DNA of 64,000 nt. Source: Clostridioides difficile. GTDB taxonomy: Bacteria; Bacillota; Clostridia; Peptostreptococcales; Peptostreptococcaceae. Every line of letters begins with the position of its first letter. Positions within the stretch are counted from its first letter, which is position 1. The notes under the pieces were generated by a model. It did no database searches, had not been told where the DNA came from, and saw only the letters and a list, made by a program, of their open reading frames with translations. The stretch lies in the NCBI GenBank assembly GCA_012955965.1, contig JABBZI010000009.1:62001-126000 (forward strand), read 5' to 3'. Positions 47,595-55,745 of the stretch are shown here, one piece after another. A program made the translations under genes and the position numbers.

Positions 47595-47945
47595 TTATAG
47601 CAATTGTATATTGATAAAATTACAATAATCATATGAACTAACCGTATAAGCAGTCAACATATGTGTATATCTATACATTTTATTTTTTAAAATATATATT
47701 ATTATAAGCCTAAAAAGTTTTCATAAAAACAAAAAGAAAAACATCCTTTTGACAACTGGTTAATATAACTTATAAAATAATTTACAAGTCTTAGTCCCTA
47801 TGGCTTTGTGTCACTAAATTTGTCTAGTTTTACTAATTTAGCTTTATTCTACAGTCATAATAATACAATAGAATCAGCTATTATTCAAGATACTTATTTG
47901 AAAATTCGATAAATTTATAAATATGAATATTATTTTACTATTAAA
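47595..47945 (-). repeat. Riboswitch cassette copy 3, shorter and most decayed
   Basis: Shares promoter, aptamer and the ORF remnant with copies 1 and 2 (YDYCNFINIQL, then a stop), but lacks the distal 150 bp ending in the GGGTTTTCC segment and the ribosome-site-like AGGNGG. Confidence 0.7.
47751..47834 (-). promoter_or_regulatory. c-di-GMP-I riboswitch, probably defective
   Basis: Recognisable as the same aptamer, but GACGCAAAGC is GACACAAAGC and the closing GGC..GCC became GTA..GTC, so both the core and the basal helix are altered. The promoter (TTGAAT-17-TATTAT, 47860-47888) is still intact. Confidence 0.65.
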
Positions 47946-48051
47946 AAACAAACTAAAGACATAGAATAAATGGTAAAATTTACCTGTAGTTTTTGTGTTA
48001 AAAAGCTCCTATTATTAGTTTAAGTTAGACTGAATGAGGGAGCGACACAAG

Positions 48052-48429
48052 ATGGAAGAAGAAATGTCAATAGAAAAATTATTAAGAGCAGAACTAATAA
48101 TAATGGAGTATTTATGGAAAAAAGATTCTATAATGTCTAAAAAAGAAATTGTAAAAGATATAAAGCAGATATATGGATGGCATAAAAGTACAATAAAAAT
48201 ACTACTAAAAGGATTAGTTTACAAAGATTATTTGGATAGATATATTATAAAGTTTCAATCTCATTATGAAATAATAATAGATAAGGAAGATTATTACGCT
48301 TTTAAGAAAAAAGTACTAAAATCTAGCAAAAGTAGAAAAATAATGAATTCTCTTACTACAGTACATAAATCTATAAGTAAAGAAAGGTTAGACTCAATAG
48401 AAGAGTCTTACAAGAATTTAAAAGAATGA
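48052..48429 (+). CDS. BlaI/MecI-family transcriptional repressor
   Basis: 125 residues from ATG 48052 (GAGGGAG upstream; an ATG at 48034 would add six residues). Winged-helix domain with LIIMEYLWKKDSIMSKKEIV and WHKSTIKILLKGLVYKDYL, the BlaI pattern. Relatives repress beta-lactamase or efflux genes until a BlaR-type sensor protease cleaves them; no BlaR-like gene is adjacent. A broken relative follows. Confidence 0.85.
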   Translation: MEEEMSIEKLLRAELIIMEYLWKKDSIMSKKEIVKDIKQIYGWHKSTIKILLKGLVYKDYLDRYIIKFQSHYEIIIDKEDYYAFKKKVLKSSKSRKIMNSLTTVHKSISKERLDSIEESYKNLKE

Positions 48430-48440
48430 TATGGTAAAAA

Positions 48441-48638
48441 TCGGATGGATATATTGGGGAAGCTAATAAAGTACTAACTCCTAGAGATTTAGTTAATGTA
48501 ATGGAAGGAAACTATGGATAGAATGAATCAACTACATTTCGAGTTTTAAAAAGATTAAACCAAAGAAAATTTTTAAACACAAATAAAATAGGAAAACTTA
48601 CACATTATAATATATTAAAGAGAAAAAATGGCAGCTAA
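48441..48638 (+). pseudogene. Remnant of a second BlaI/MecI-like repressor
   Basis: In one frame: LTPRDLVNVMEGNYG, an in-frame TAG (48519-48521), then NESTTFRVLKRLNQRKFL and GKLTHYNIL. The order matches the HTH and wing of BlaI proteins. The N-terminal part is missing. Confidence 0.6.
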
Positions 48639-48865
48639 ATATACAATAAATAAAAGGAAGGTGTGAAACTACAACTTTTTTTGCCTTCATTTTGTTTATT
48701 ATTCTGAACATGTAAAAAAAATGAAATAAATTTGTTTTTTATTTATATAAATTTTAATAGTATATGTATAGTACATAATAGATAGGATATATAAAAATAG
48801 AATTTAAATAAGTAGCTATTATTGCAGTGAAATAAATGCTTCTAAGTCTATTTGGGTGAAAGCAT

Positions 48866-48901
48866 GGTGGAAGAAAATTACTAAAATATGATTCTTCCAC
48901 C
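48866..48901. other. Inverted repeat upstream of the second two-component system
   Basis: GGTGGAAGA / TCTTCCACC with 18-nt loop and no T run. The rest of 48639-49223 is AT-rich without a gene. Confidence 0.4.
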
Positions 48902-49223
48902 TAGAAAATAAAAATTGCTCAATAAGAATTAATATACATTAATTCAGCTGAATCCAATCAAAATACTTAAATGAAAGTAATCTGAAAACAACATAATTCA
49001 AATCAATTAATTCAAATAAACCTCAATTTATCTTAAATCTTAAGAAATATTTAAGATTTAGGATAATATTTTCTTAAGATTTATATTCTATTATATATTT
49101 ATAAGGTAAAGTTACAAAAATGTAAGCCAGTTTAATATAACAATTTAGTCATTGTTGAGAAAGGGAGTGAAAGATATTGTATAATAGAGATAAGTATTAT
49201 TATACAATAGAGGAAGTGAAAAC

Positions 49224-49916
49224 ATGTACAACATATTAGTAGTAGATGATGATAAAGAAATCGTTGATTCAATAGAAATATATCTTAAATCAGAAGGATT
49301 TAAAATATATAAAGCATATGATGGAATGAAAGCTTTGGAAATAATAACAGAGAATGACATTCATCTAATATTAATGGATATAATGATGCCTAAATTGGAT
49401 GGAATCAAAACAACTGTAAAAATACGAGAAGAAAGAAACATACCAATAATTTTAATTTCAGCAAAAAGTGAAGATACAGACAAAATAATGGGATTAAATA
49501 TTGGAGCTGATGATTATATAACAAAGCCATTTAACTTATTAGAACTTATAGCTAGAGTTAAATCAAACTTAAGACGATATGTAACTTTAGGTAATTATGA
49601 AGATTCGAGTCAAGAAGTTTTAAAAAGTGGTGCTTTGGAGCTAAATACACTAACAAAAGAAGTGAAAATTGATGGTGAAAATATAAAAATGACTCCAATT
49701 GAGTACAAAATCATTAAACTTCTTTTAGAAAATAAAGGACGAGTTTTCTCAATAGATGAGATATATGAAAAAGTATGGAATGAAGAAAGTTTTAATTCAG
49801 AAAATACAGTCGCAGTACATATTAGGCGAATAAGAGAAAAGATTGAAATAAATCCAAAAGAACCAAGATTTTTAAAGGTGGTGTGGGGAGTTGGTTATAA
49901 GATTGAAAAATTTTAG
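49224..49916 (+). CDS. OmpR-family response regulator
   Basis: 230 residues; VDDDKE pocket, Asp52 in LILMDIMMPKLDG, ISAKSED and YITKPFN; winged helix ends RRIREKIEINPKEPRFLKVV. Close paralogue of the regulator at 33027-33743, almost identical across the recognition helix. GAGGAAG before ATG. Heads an operon with a small membrane protein and a kinase. Confidence 0.95.
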   Translation: MYNILVVDDDKEIVDSIEIYLKSEGFKIYKAYDGMKALEIITENDIHLILMDIMMPKLDGIKTTVKIREERNIPIILISAKSEDTDKIMGLNIGADDYITKPFNLLELIARVKSNLRRYVTLGNYEDSSQEVLKSGALELNTLTKEVKIDGENIKMTPIEYKIIKLLLENKGRVFSIDEIYEKVWNEESFNSENTVAVHIRRIREKIEINPKEPRFLKVVWGVGYKIEKF

Positions 49917-50097
49917 TGGAAAACTTATAAAAGAAAAAAGTTTAATATTTAATTGCATTTTGATTTTAGTCATTTTTACATTTACACAAATGTTAGGAAT
50001 TCTTATATGTTTTAACTTTTTCTCCAATAGTTTAGTTTATTCTATGGGAATCATGCTCATTTTAAATTTTATATTATATAAAATACTGACAATGTAG
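49891..50097 (+). CDS. Small two-helix membrane protein between regulator and kinase
   Basis: About 68 residues from TTG (TTG 49903 also possible), overlapping the end of the regulator gene. Two hydrophobic helices (about 20-42 and 45-65). The N-terminus resembles the start of the kinase at 33058, which begins in the same overlap. It may be a split-off kinase membrane segment or a signalling accessory peptide. Confidence 0.6.
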   Translation: MVIRLKNFSGKLIKEKSLIFNCILILVIFTFTQMLGILICFNFFSNSLVYSMGIMLILNFILYKILTM

Positions 50098-50111
50098 ATG
50101 AGGTGGACAAA

Positions 50112-52205
50112 TTGGAAAAATATAGAGCATTAAAGTTAATCTCATTAATCATAATATCTATCTCATTTCCATTAACTATATTGTTAGCAACAATAGGACT
50201 TGCTGAACCTAAATACAATATACAAAAGACTTCTACAAAGAATGAGATTTTTAATATATCTGATGATTTTTATGACAGTAATATGTTTGATGATGAGACA
50301 ATGTCGAATTTATTATACAATCTTAAGCTATCTATGGGTATGGGGTTAAGTAGTGAAGAAAAAACAAATTATAAATACCTTCAGAAATACCTTCAATCAG
50401 AAAGTAAGAGTATAGATTCAAGTAGTAGTCTTTCTGATTACAATAAAATCATGAACAAGATAGAATCTTCTATTCAATATTTAAATTCTCTAAAAAATAT
50501 AAAAATATACATTGTAAATATAAAGACAAGAGAATCTTATACAAATACAGAATATAGTTATTTAGATGAATTTAAGCAAAATGTTAAAGGTTATTGTGAT
50601 GTAGAAATAGTAAATAATGGAGAGAAAAATTCATATACTAAAAAAATAAATGGAGAAAAAGTTGAACTAAATAATGTTAGTATGGAACTAAATGGATTAG
50701 AGGACCTTTTTGAGGTATATGTATCTTTTCCAAAAGAACCAACTATGGATGACGGAATAGTATATACTAACTTTCAAATTTTTAAACAAGCTACGGAAAA
50801 AGTAAGATTATTTTTTGTAGCTAGTTTAAGTTTAGCAATTATATGTTTATTATCTATAATCTTATATAGTAGAATAAAATGTGAGGCGTTAAAAAGAAAT
50901 AACATATTTTTACTGATATACAGTAAGATGCCTATGGAATTTAATGTAATATTGGTATCTATTTCAATAGTAGTTTTGATTATGTATATTTTTAATGTAT
51001 CTTATGATATTTATGTCATGATGCTAGCTTTTGTATCCTTATTGGTAGTATCAAATAATATATTTTTTATACATGTTCAATTGAGTTATTTAGAAAATAA
51101 AATATGTATATTTAAGTCAAGTATTATAGTAAGAGTGATTTTATGGTTAATAAAGACTGTAAAGGAGGTCATTAACGCTATAAAAAAAGTATCTTTAGCA
51201 AGAAAAGTTATTATGATAGTGGTAGTATCTTTAGTTTTAATAATGGTAATTAGTATCCAAAGTATGAGCTTTGGATTACTGGTTTCTATATGGATTTTTT
51301 TAGGATTTGCAATATATATAACTAAAAGACTTTCCTATCTTAGTTATGTAATAGAAGGTACCGAAAAGATAAAACAGGGAGAATTAGATTATAAGATAAA
51401 AATTACAGGAAATGATAACTTTACATCTTTAGCTGAAAATATAAATAATATTGGAGAAGGTCTTGATAAAGCAATAGAAGAACAAGTCAAAAGTGAAAGA
51501 ATGAAGTCTGACCTTATAACAAATGTATCTCATGATTTGAAAACTCCACTTACTTCTATAATAAATTATGTAGATTTGATTAAAAAAGAAGAATCTATAC
51601 AACCAGAATATATAAATGACTATATAAATGTACTTGAATCAAAGTCAAAAAGATTAAAATTATTAATAGAAGATTTATTTGAAGCTAGTAAAGTAAGTAG
51701 TGGCAATATAGAATTACAGATTAGTAAAATTGATTTAGTGCAACTCTTAAGACAAAGTATAGGTGAACTTGAAGAGAAGTTATCTAAAAGTAATTTAGAT
51801 ATAAAATTAAATGTCCCAAATGATAAGGTATATATATGGGCAGATGGAAGAAGAATGTATAGAGTATTTGAAAATCTTTTGTCTAATATAGCTAAATATT
51901 CTTTAGAGGGAACTAGAGTCTATATTGATGTATATGATTGTGATAAAAATCTAAAAGTAACTATGAAAAATATATCTTCTTATGAATTAAACTTTGACCC
52001 AAGTGAAATTATGGAAAGATTTAAAAGAGCAGACGAATCAAGAAATACTGAAGGTAGTGGATTAGGGCTTGCTATTGCAAGAGATTTAGTAAACTTACAA
52101 GGCGGAAAATTCTATATAGAAATAGATGGAGATTTATTTAAAGCAAATTTAGAGTTTCAAAAATATGAGGAAGAAGTATCAAGTGTAGATTCATATAATA
52201 TTTAA
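50112..52205 (+). CDS. Sensor histidine kinase with large extracellular domain
   Basis: About 697 residues from TTG 50112 (AGGTGG upstream; GTG 50103 overlaps it). First helix about 10-30, extracellular domain about 35-235, four to five further helices (235-430), HAMP, HisKA with His474 in NVSHDLKTPLTS, N box RVFENLLSNIAKYS, G box GSGLGLAIARDL. Partner of the regulator two genes upstream; catalytic half very similar to the 31466-33058 kinase, sensor half different. Confidence 0.92.
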   Translation: MEKYRALKLISLIIISISFPLTILLATIGLAEPKYNIQKTSTKNEIFNISDDFYDSNMFDDETMSNLLYNLKLSMGMGLSSEEKTNYKYLQKYLQSESKSIDSSSSLSDYNKIMNKIESSIQYLNSLKNIKIYIVNIKTRESYTNTEYSYLDEFKQNVKGYCDVEIVNNGEKNSYTKKINGEKVELNNVSMELNGLEDLFEVYVSFPKEPTMDDGIVYTNFQIFKQATEKVRLFFVASLSLAIICLLSIILYSRIKCEALKRNNIFLLIYSKMPMEFNVILVSISIVVLIMYIFNVSYDIYVMMLAFVSLLVVSNNIFFIHVQLSYLENKICIFKSSIIVRVILWLIKTVKEVINAIKKVSLARKVIMIVVVSLVLIMVISIQSMSFGLLVSIWIFLGFAIYITKRLSYLSYVIEGTEKIKQGELDYKIKITGNDNFTSLAENINNIGEGLDKAIEEQVKSERMKSDLITNVSHDLKTPLTSIINYVDLIKKEESIQPEYINDYINVLESKSKRLKLLIEDLFEASKVSSGNIELQISKIDLVQLLRQSIGELEEKLSKSNLDIKLNVPNDKVYIWADGRRMYRVFENLLSNIAKYSLEGTRVYIDVYDCDKNLKVTMKNISSYELNFDPSEIMERFKRADESRNTEGSGLGLAIARDLVNLQGGKFYIEIDGDLFKANLEFQKYEEEVSSVDSYNI

Positions 52206-52282
52206 ATATACACATACTTTTATTAAGAATAAGACGTTTTATCATAAGAAATTAAAATTTTGATAGTAATGGTTGAAATGTA

Positions 52283-52316
52283 AAAACAGAGTGGTTTTAA
52301 ACTACTCTGTTTTTTA
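52283..52316 (+). terminator. Terminator after the second two-component operon
   Basis: AAACAGAGT / ACTCTGTTT arms then TTTTATTT. Confidence 0.75.
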
Positions 52317-52391
52317 TTTAAAATGGAGATAATAATAAATTAAAATTATACACATAGTTTATAAAATAACTTATGAATTATTATCTAAAGA

Positions 52392-52718
52392 TTATAGGAT
52401 AATTCCAAATAAATATATAGATATAACACCTGTAACAATAGAAATACCAATAGATTTAAATCTATAAGCTACAAGAAGTACAACTAGAAAAGACATAATT
52501 TTAGGATTAGCTATAGATAAATATAAATTATCATCATTAAAGAATACATCTTTAGCAGTTAAAGAAGTAAGTATTGCTACAGGTATAAATTTCATAATCT
52601 TTTTCAAGGGTTCAGGCATTTCTTCTTTTGAGAAAATCAACATAGGAAGAACTCTTGGAAGATATGTGACAATATACATTCCAATTATAATACAAAATAT
52701 GTAATAATTATTATTCAT
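52392..52718 (-). CDS. azlD: AzlD-type branched-chain amino acid transport subunit
   Basis: 108 residues, about four membrane helices, with TYLPRVLPMLIF and the FIPVAILTSL string of AzlD. Overlaps the preceding azlC by 8 bp. The small partner in two-subunit exporters of branched-chain amino acids. Confidence 0.9.
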   Translation of the reverse strand: MNNNYYIFCIIIGMYIVTYLPRVLPMLIFSKEEMPEPLKKIMKFIPVAILTSLTAKDVFFNDDNLYLSIANPKIMSFLVVLLVAYRFKSIGISIVTGVISIYLFGIIL

Positions 52719-53412
52719 AAGACTCCTCCTTTTTATGGTAAGATTCCTCTATGAAGAAACCAATTAAAGATGCTAAAATTGAAGTAACTATTATCACTAA
52801 ATTATTTTTAAACAATGTATATAAGAGAACTGAAATAATAATTGATGATATAAATACCACAATATAAATTTTATTTTTTATCTGAGAAACTATTAATGCT
52901 ATAAACATAGATGTCAATATAAAACCAGAAATAGAACTATCTATAGATATACTTTCTCCTAAAAATGCGCCAATAAAGTTAGCTAAAACCGATGAAATTA
53001 AACAGAAAAAATTTAGATAAAGTGCATTTTTGTCAGACCAATTTCCAGTAGTAAATTTTTCATAATTAACTGCAAAAGTTTCATCTGTTATAGTATGACA
53101 GAATGGTAATATAAATTTTGGACTTTTATTTTTTACACACATATTTAAATTAGAGCTCATTAGAAAATGTCTTAAATTAACAATGAATGTAGTCAAAACA
53201 ATAGATGTTATACTTGCACCAGTAGAAATCATTGAAGCTGCGATAAATTGAGAGCTTCCTCCAAACACAAGTGTTACCATTAGTGCTATTTGAAAAGGTG
53301 AAAGACCAGATTTTTGTAATAGTATTCCTCCTACTATACCTATAGGTATATAACCTAGAAATATTGGGATTGAAGCAATAAAGCTTTCTCTTAGTTCTTG
53401 AGATTTTCCCAT
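52711..53412 (-). CDS. azlC: AzlC-type branched-chain amino acid exporter
   Basis: 233 residues, about seven membrane helices; opening SIPIFLGYIPIGIVGGILLQ and VFGGSSQFIAASMI are family signatures. AAGGAG before ATG. Forms the exporter with AzlD; the adjacent MocR regulator may control it. Confidence 0.92.
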   Translation of the reverse strand: MGKSQELRESFIASIPIFLGYIPIGIVGGILLQKSGLSPFQIALMVTLVFGGSSQFIAASMISTGASITSIVLTTFIVNLRHFLMSSNLNMCVKNKSPKFILPFCHTITDETFAVNYEKFTTGNWSDKNALYLNFFCLISSVLANFIGAFLGESISIDSSISGFILTSMFIALIVSQIKNKIYIVVFISSIIISVLLYTLFKNNLVIIVTSILASLIGFFIEESYHKKEESYE

Positions 53413-53638
53413 AATAAATCACTCCTTTTGTTTTAATGTATTAAATGTTAGTAAAATAGATTAGTGGTATAATTGCAATCATACTTAAAAATAAATTTGG
53501 ATTAATATGTAAATTACAATATAAAATCGAGATAGTTTTAAAACACTATCAAAGTCTATATATTGATAATAATCTATATTAATCTCTATAAATTAATTAT
53601 TATCTGGTGTAATTTTATTGTAACAACAAAAAAAAATA

Positions 53639-53662
53639 CACACAATTAAAAAATTGTGTGCA
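53639..53662. terminator. Small hairpin after the MocR-type gene
   Basis: ACACACAATT / AATTGTGTG flanked by A and T tracts; ends the minus-strand gene. Confidence 0.55.
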
Positions 53663-53668
53663 ATACAA

Positions 53669-55054
53669 TTATCTTTTCTTATCCAATAATCTTTTTAATA
53701 CAGTAAGACCTGCTTTAAGTTCTTCTGTACTTTCTGTGGCACATACAGCTATTCTTATTGCAGAAATAGGTTTTTCCTTTCCAACAGCAAAACGCTCAGA
53801 TGCATAAACCTGTACACCTTCTTTAAGTGCTTGCATTTCAAATTTTTCTGCCATTATACCATCAGGTAGAATCAACCATCTAAAGATACATTCATCACTT
53901 CCTAAAAGATTATACTCAGATAAATATTGATTAATAATCTTGTTTCTTCTCCTTGCAGATTTGCGACGAGCATTGATTAATTTATCAGCTTCTCCTGAAG
54001 TAATCATACGATAAGCAATTTCTGTTAAAAAATAAGATTGAGATAAATTAATATTATATAAAGCACTTGATAACGCCTCTCTATACTGTTTAGGCGTAGA
54101 GATATAAGCAAGACGTAGACTAGGTGCAATAATTTTTGATAAACTTGTAATATAGATTGTCTGATTTGGTATATAAGAAGCAACTGGATTTAAATGTGCC
54201 TCATTAAGTAAACTATGAATAGCATCTTCAATAACAATTAGATTGTATTTAGAGGCAATATTTGCAATCATCTTTCGTCCATTTTGTGACATTATATGTG
54301 TAGTTGGATTTTGATAATCTGGTATTATGTATAGACCTTTAATATTCTCGTTTTTACAAGCATATAGTAAACCTTCTTCACTAATTTCCATATTTTCTTG
54401 TTTAATTGGAACTAGTTGTATTCCAAGCATTTTAGCTGCTGTCTTTATTCCAGGATAAGTTAAAGGGTCCACACCTATTTTATCTCCATGTTGAAATAGA
54501 CCTGCTAAAATGGCTACAATTGCATTTTGTCCACCACTTGCAGGAAGTAAGCTATCTGCTGTAGTTTCAAGTCCAGCTCTATGAATTAATTTAACAATAG
54601 CTTCTTTTTGCCATTTAGCACCATCTCTTTGACCATACTGAAATATGGTTTTAAAATCGATTTCTTTAATTATATGTTTAAACAAGGTATTCATTTCTTC
54701 TAATGTGAAGTCTGGATTCATTGTACCCATTTCAATAAATGTAATTTTATTATTACTCGACATTAAGAATAAATTTGAGCGTGTATCATAAGATACAAAG
54801 GTTCCACTTCCAGTAACTCCACTTACTAATCCTTTTTTTTCACAAATTTTAAAAGCTCTAGAGATAGTACTGACATTAACATCTAAAAAATCTGCCAATT
54901 CACGCTGGGGTGGTAATTTAGTACCTGGCAACAAAAATCCATTATTGATGTCTTGTTCTAACTGTTCTGCAAGAGTTTTATATAGTATTTTTCCTTTTGA
55001 AGGACGATTTGGTTTCCAGTTCATAGGATAATTTTCAAAAGAATTAATTGGCAT
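53669..55054 (-). CDS. MocR/PdxR-type regulator (GntR HTH fused to aminotransferase-like domain)
   Basis: 461 residues. N-terminal GntR winged helix (about 20-90; LPPQRELADFLDVNVSTISRAF), then a fold-type I PLP domain (about 110-455) with the PLP lysine in YITSLSKIIAPSLRLAY and DYQNPTTHIMS. Binds DNA and senses PLP or an amino-acid adduct. Same strand and 250 bp upstream of azlCD, so control of that exporter is the simple inference. Confidence 0.92.
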   Translation of the reverse strand: MPINSFENYPMNWKPNRPSKGKILYKTLAEQLEQDINNGFLLPGTKLPPQRELADFLDVNVSTISRAFKICEKKGLVSGVTGSGTFVSYDTRSNLFLMSSNNKITFIEMGTMNPDFTLEEMNTLFKHIIKEIDFKTIFQYGQRDGAKWQKEAIVKLIHRAGLETTADSLLPASGGQNAIVAILAGLFQHGDKIGVDPLTYPGIKTAAKMLGIQLVPIKQENMEISEEGLLYACKNENIKGLYIIPDYQNPTTHIMSQNGRKMIANIASKYNLIVIEDAIHSLLNEAHLNPVASYIPNQTIYITSLSKIIAPSLRLAYISTPKQYREALSSALYNINLSQSYFLTEIAYRMITSGEADKLINARRKSARRRNKIINQYLSEYNLLGSDECIFRWLILPDGIMAEKFEMQALKEGVQVYASERFAVGKEKPISAIRIAVCATESTEELKAGLTVLKRLLDKKR

Positions 55055-55456
55055 AAATTTTCACCTCTCATTATTAGTTTTATTATTAAGTTTTAGATTA
55101 GGCTAGTAAAATGTAAATCATTTATAAAATATTGTATTATAAAAAGCTAGTAAGTATTTTGTATTTTCTAAATCAATATGTATATAAGTATTTATACTAT
55201 TATATAAAAATAAAATTTTAAAACAGAAAGTTTTAAAAGCATACTTTATAATAATTTTTATTGTCGAGTAGATATGTATTATTATATCTGATTAAACCAG
55301 TTTTTCAATTATAAATTTATAAATATTATTATATTATAATTCAAATAAAGGATTAAATTATTTAAAGTTACAAATAGTAAATACATTTAGCAAATTACTA
55401 AATATACAAAATGTGAATGATTATTAAATAAGTAATTCAAGGTAAAGAAGATATCC
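55055..55456. other. AT-rich intergenic DNA upstream of the MocR-type gene
   Basis: About 400 bp containing the promoter of the minus-strand regulator. No other feature seen. Confidence 0.4.
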
Positions 55457-55700
55457 TTATCCAAAGTCAGCAATTTCAGCTATATTACAAAAAAATGAAA
55501 ATATTTCTATATCAGAAATTGCAAGAGAATTGATGGCATAAGGTTTTAATATATTGGAAAAGAGTAATACTGTTTTTATACCAATGATTTCATGCAGAAT
55601 AGGTCTTAATGAGGTAGGAGATTTTTTAAGTAAAATGAGCAAGAGAGAGCCTAATTTTAATAAAATCCTAGTAGAAATAAAAAAATTAAATAAATATAGA
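55457..55700 (+). pseudogene. Unidentified gene remnant
   Basis: A single frame reads SAISAILQKNENISISEIAREL, a TAA at 55539-55541, then FIPMISCRIGLNEVGDFLSK through KLNKYRIPNP. No start or ribosome site. The helix-turn-helix-like first part and continuing frame suggest a decayed gene; family not recognised. Confidence 0.35.
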
Positions 55701-55745
55701 ATTCCAAATCCATATAAATTTGACTTGGAATTCTATGTTTTTTAT
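55694..55745. terminator. Bidirectional terminator beside the symporter gene
   Basis: ATAGAATTCCAA / TTGGAATTCTAT, 12-bp perfect stem, with T run on the right and A run on the left. Confidence 0.75.

Noticed and set aside
42417-47945. CRISPR array
   Set aside because: The three repeats are several hundred bases long, diverged and about 2.5 kb apart; they are riboswitch cassettes.
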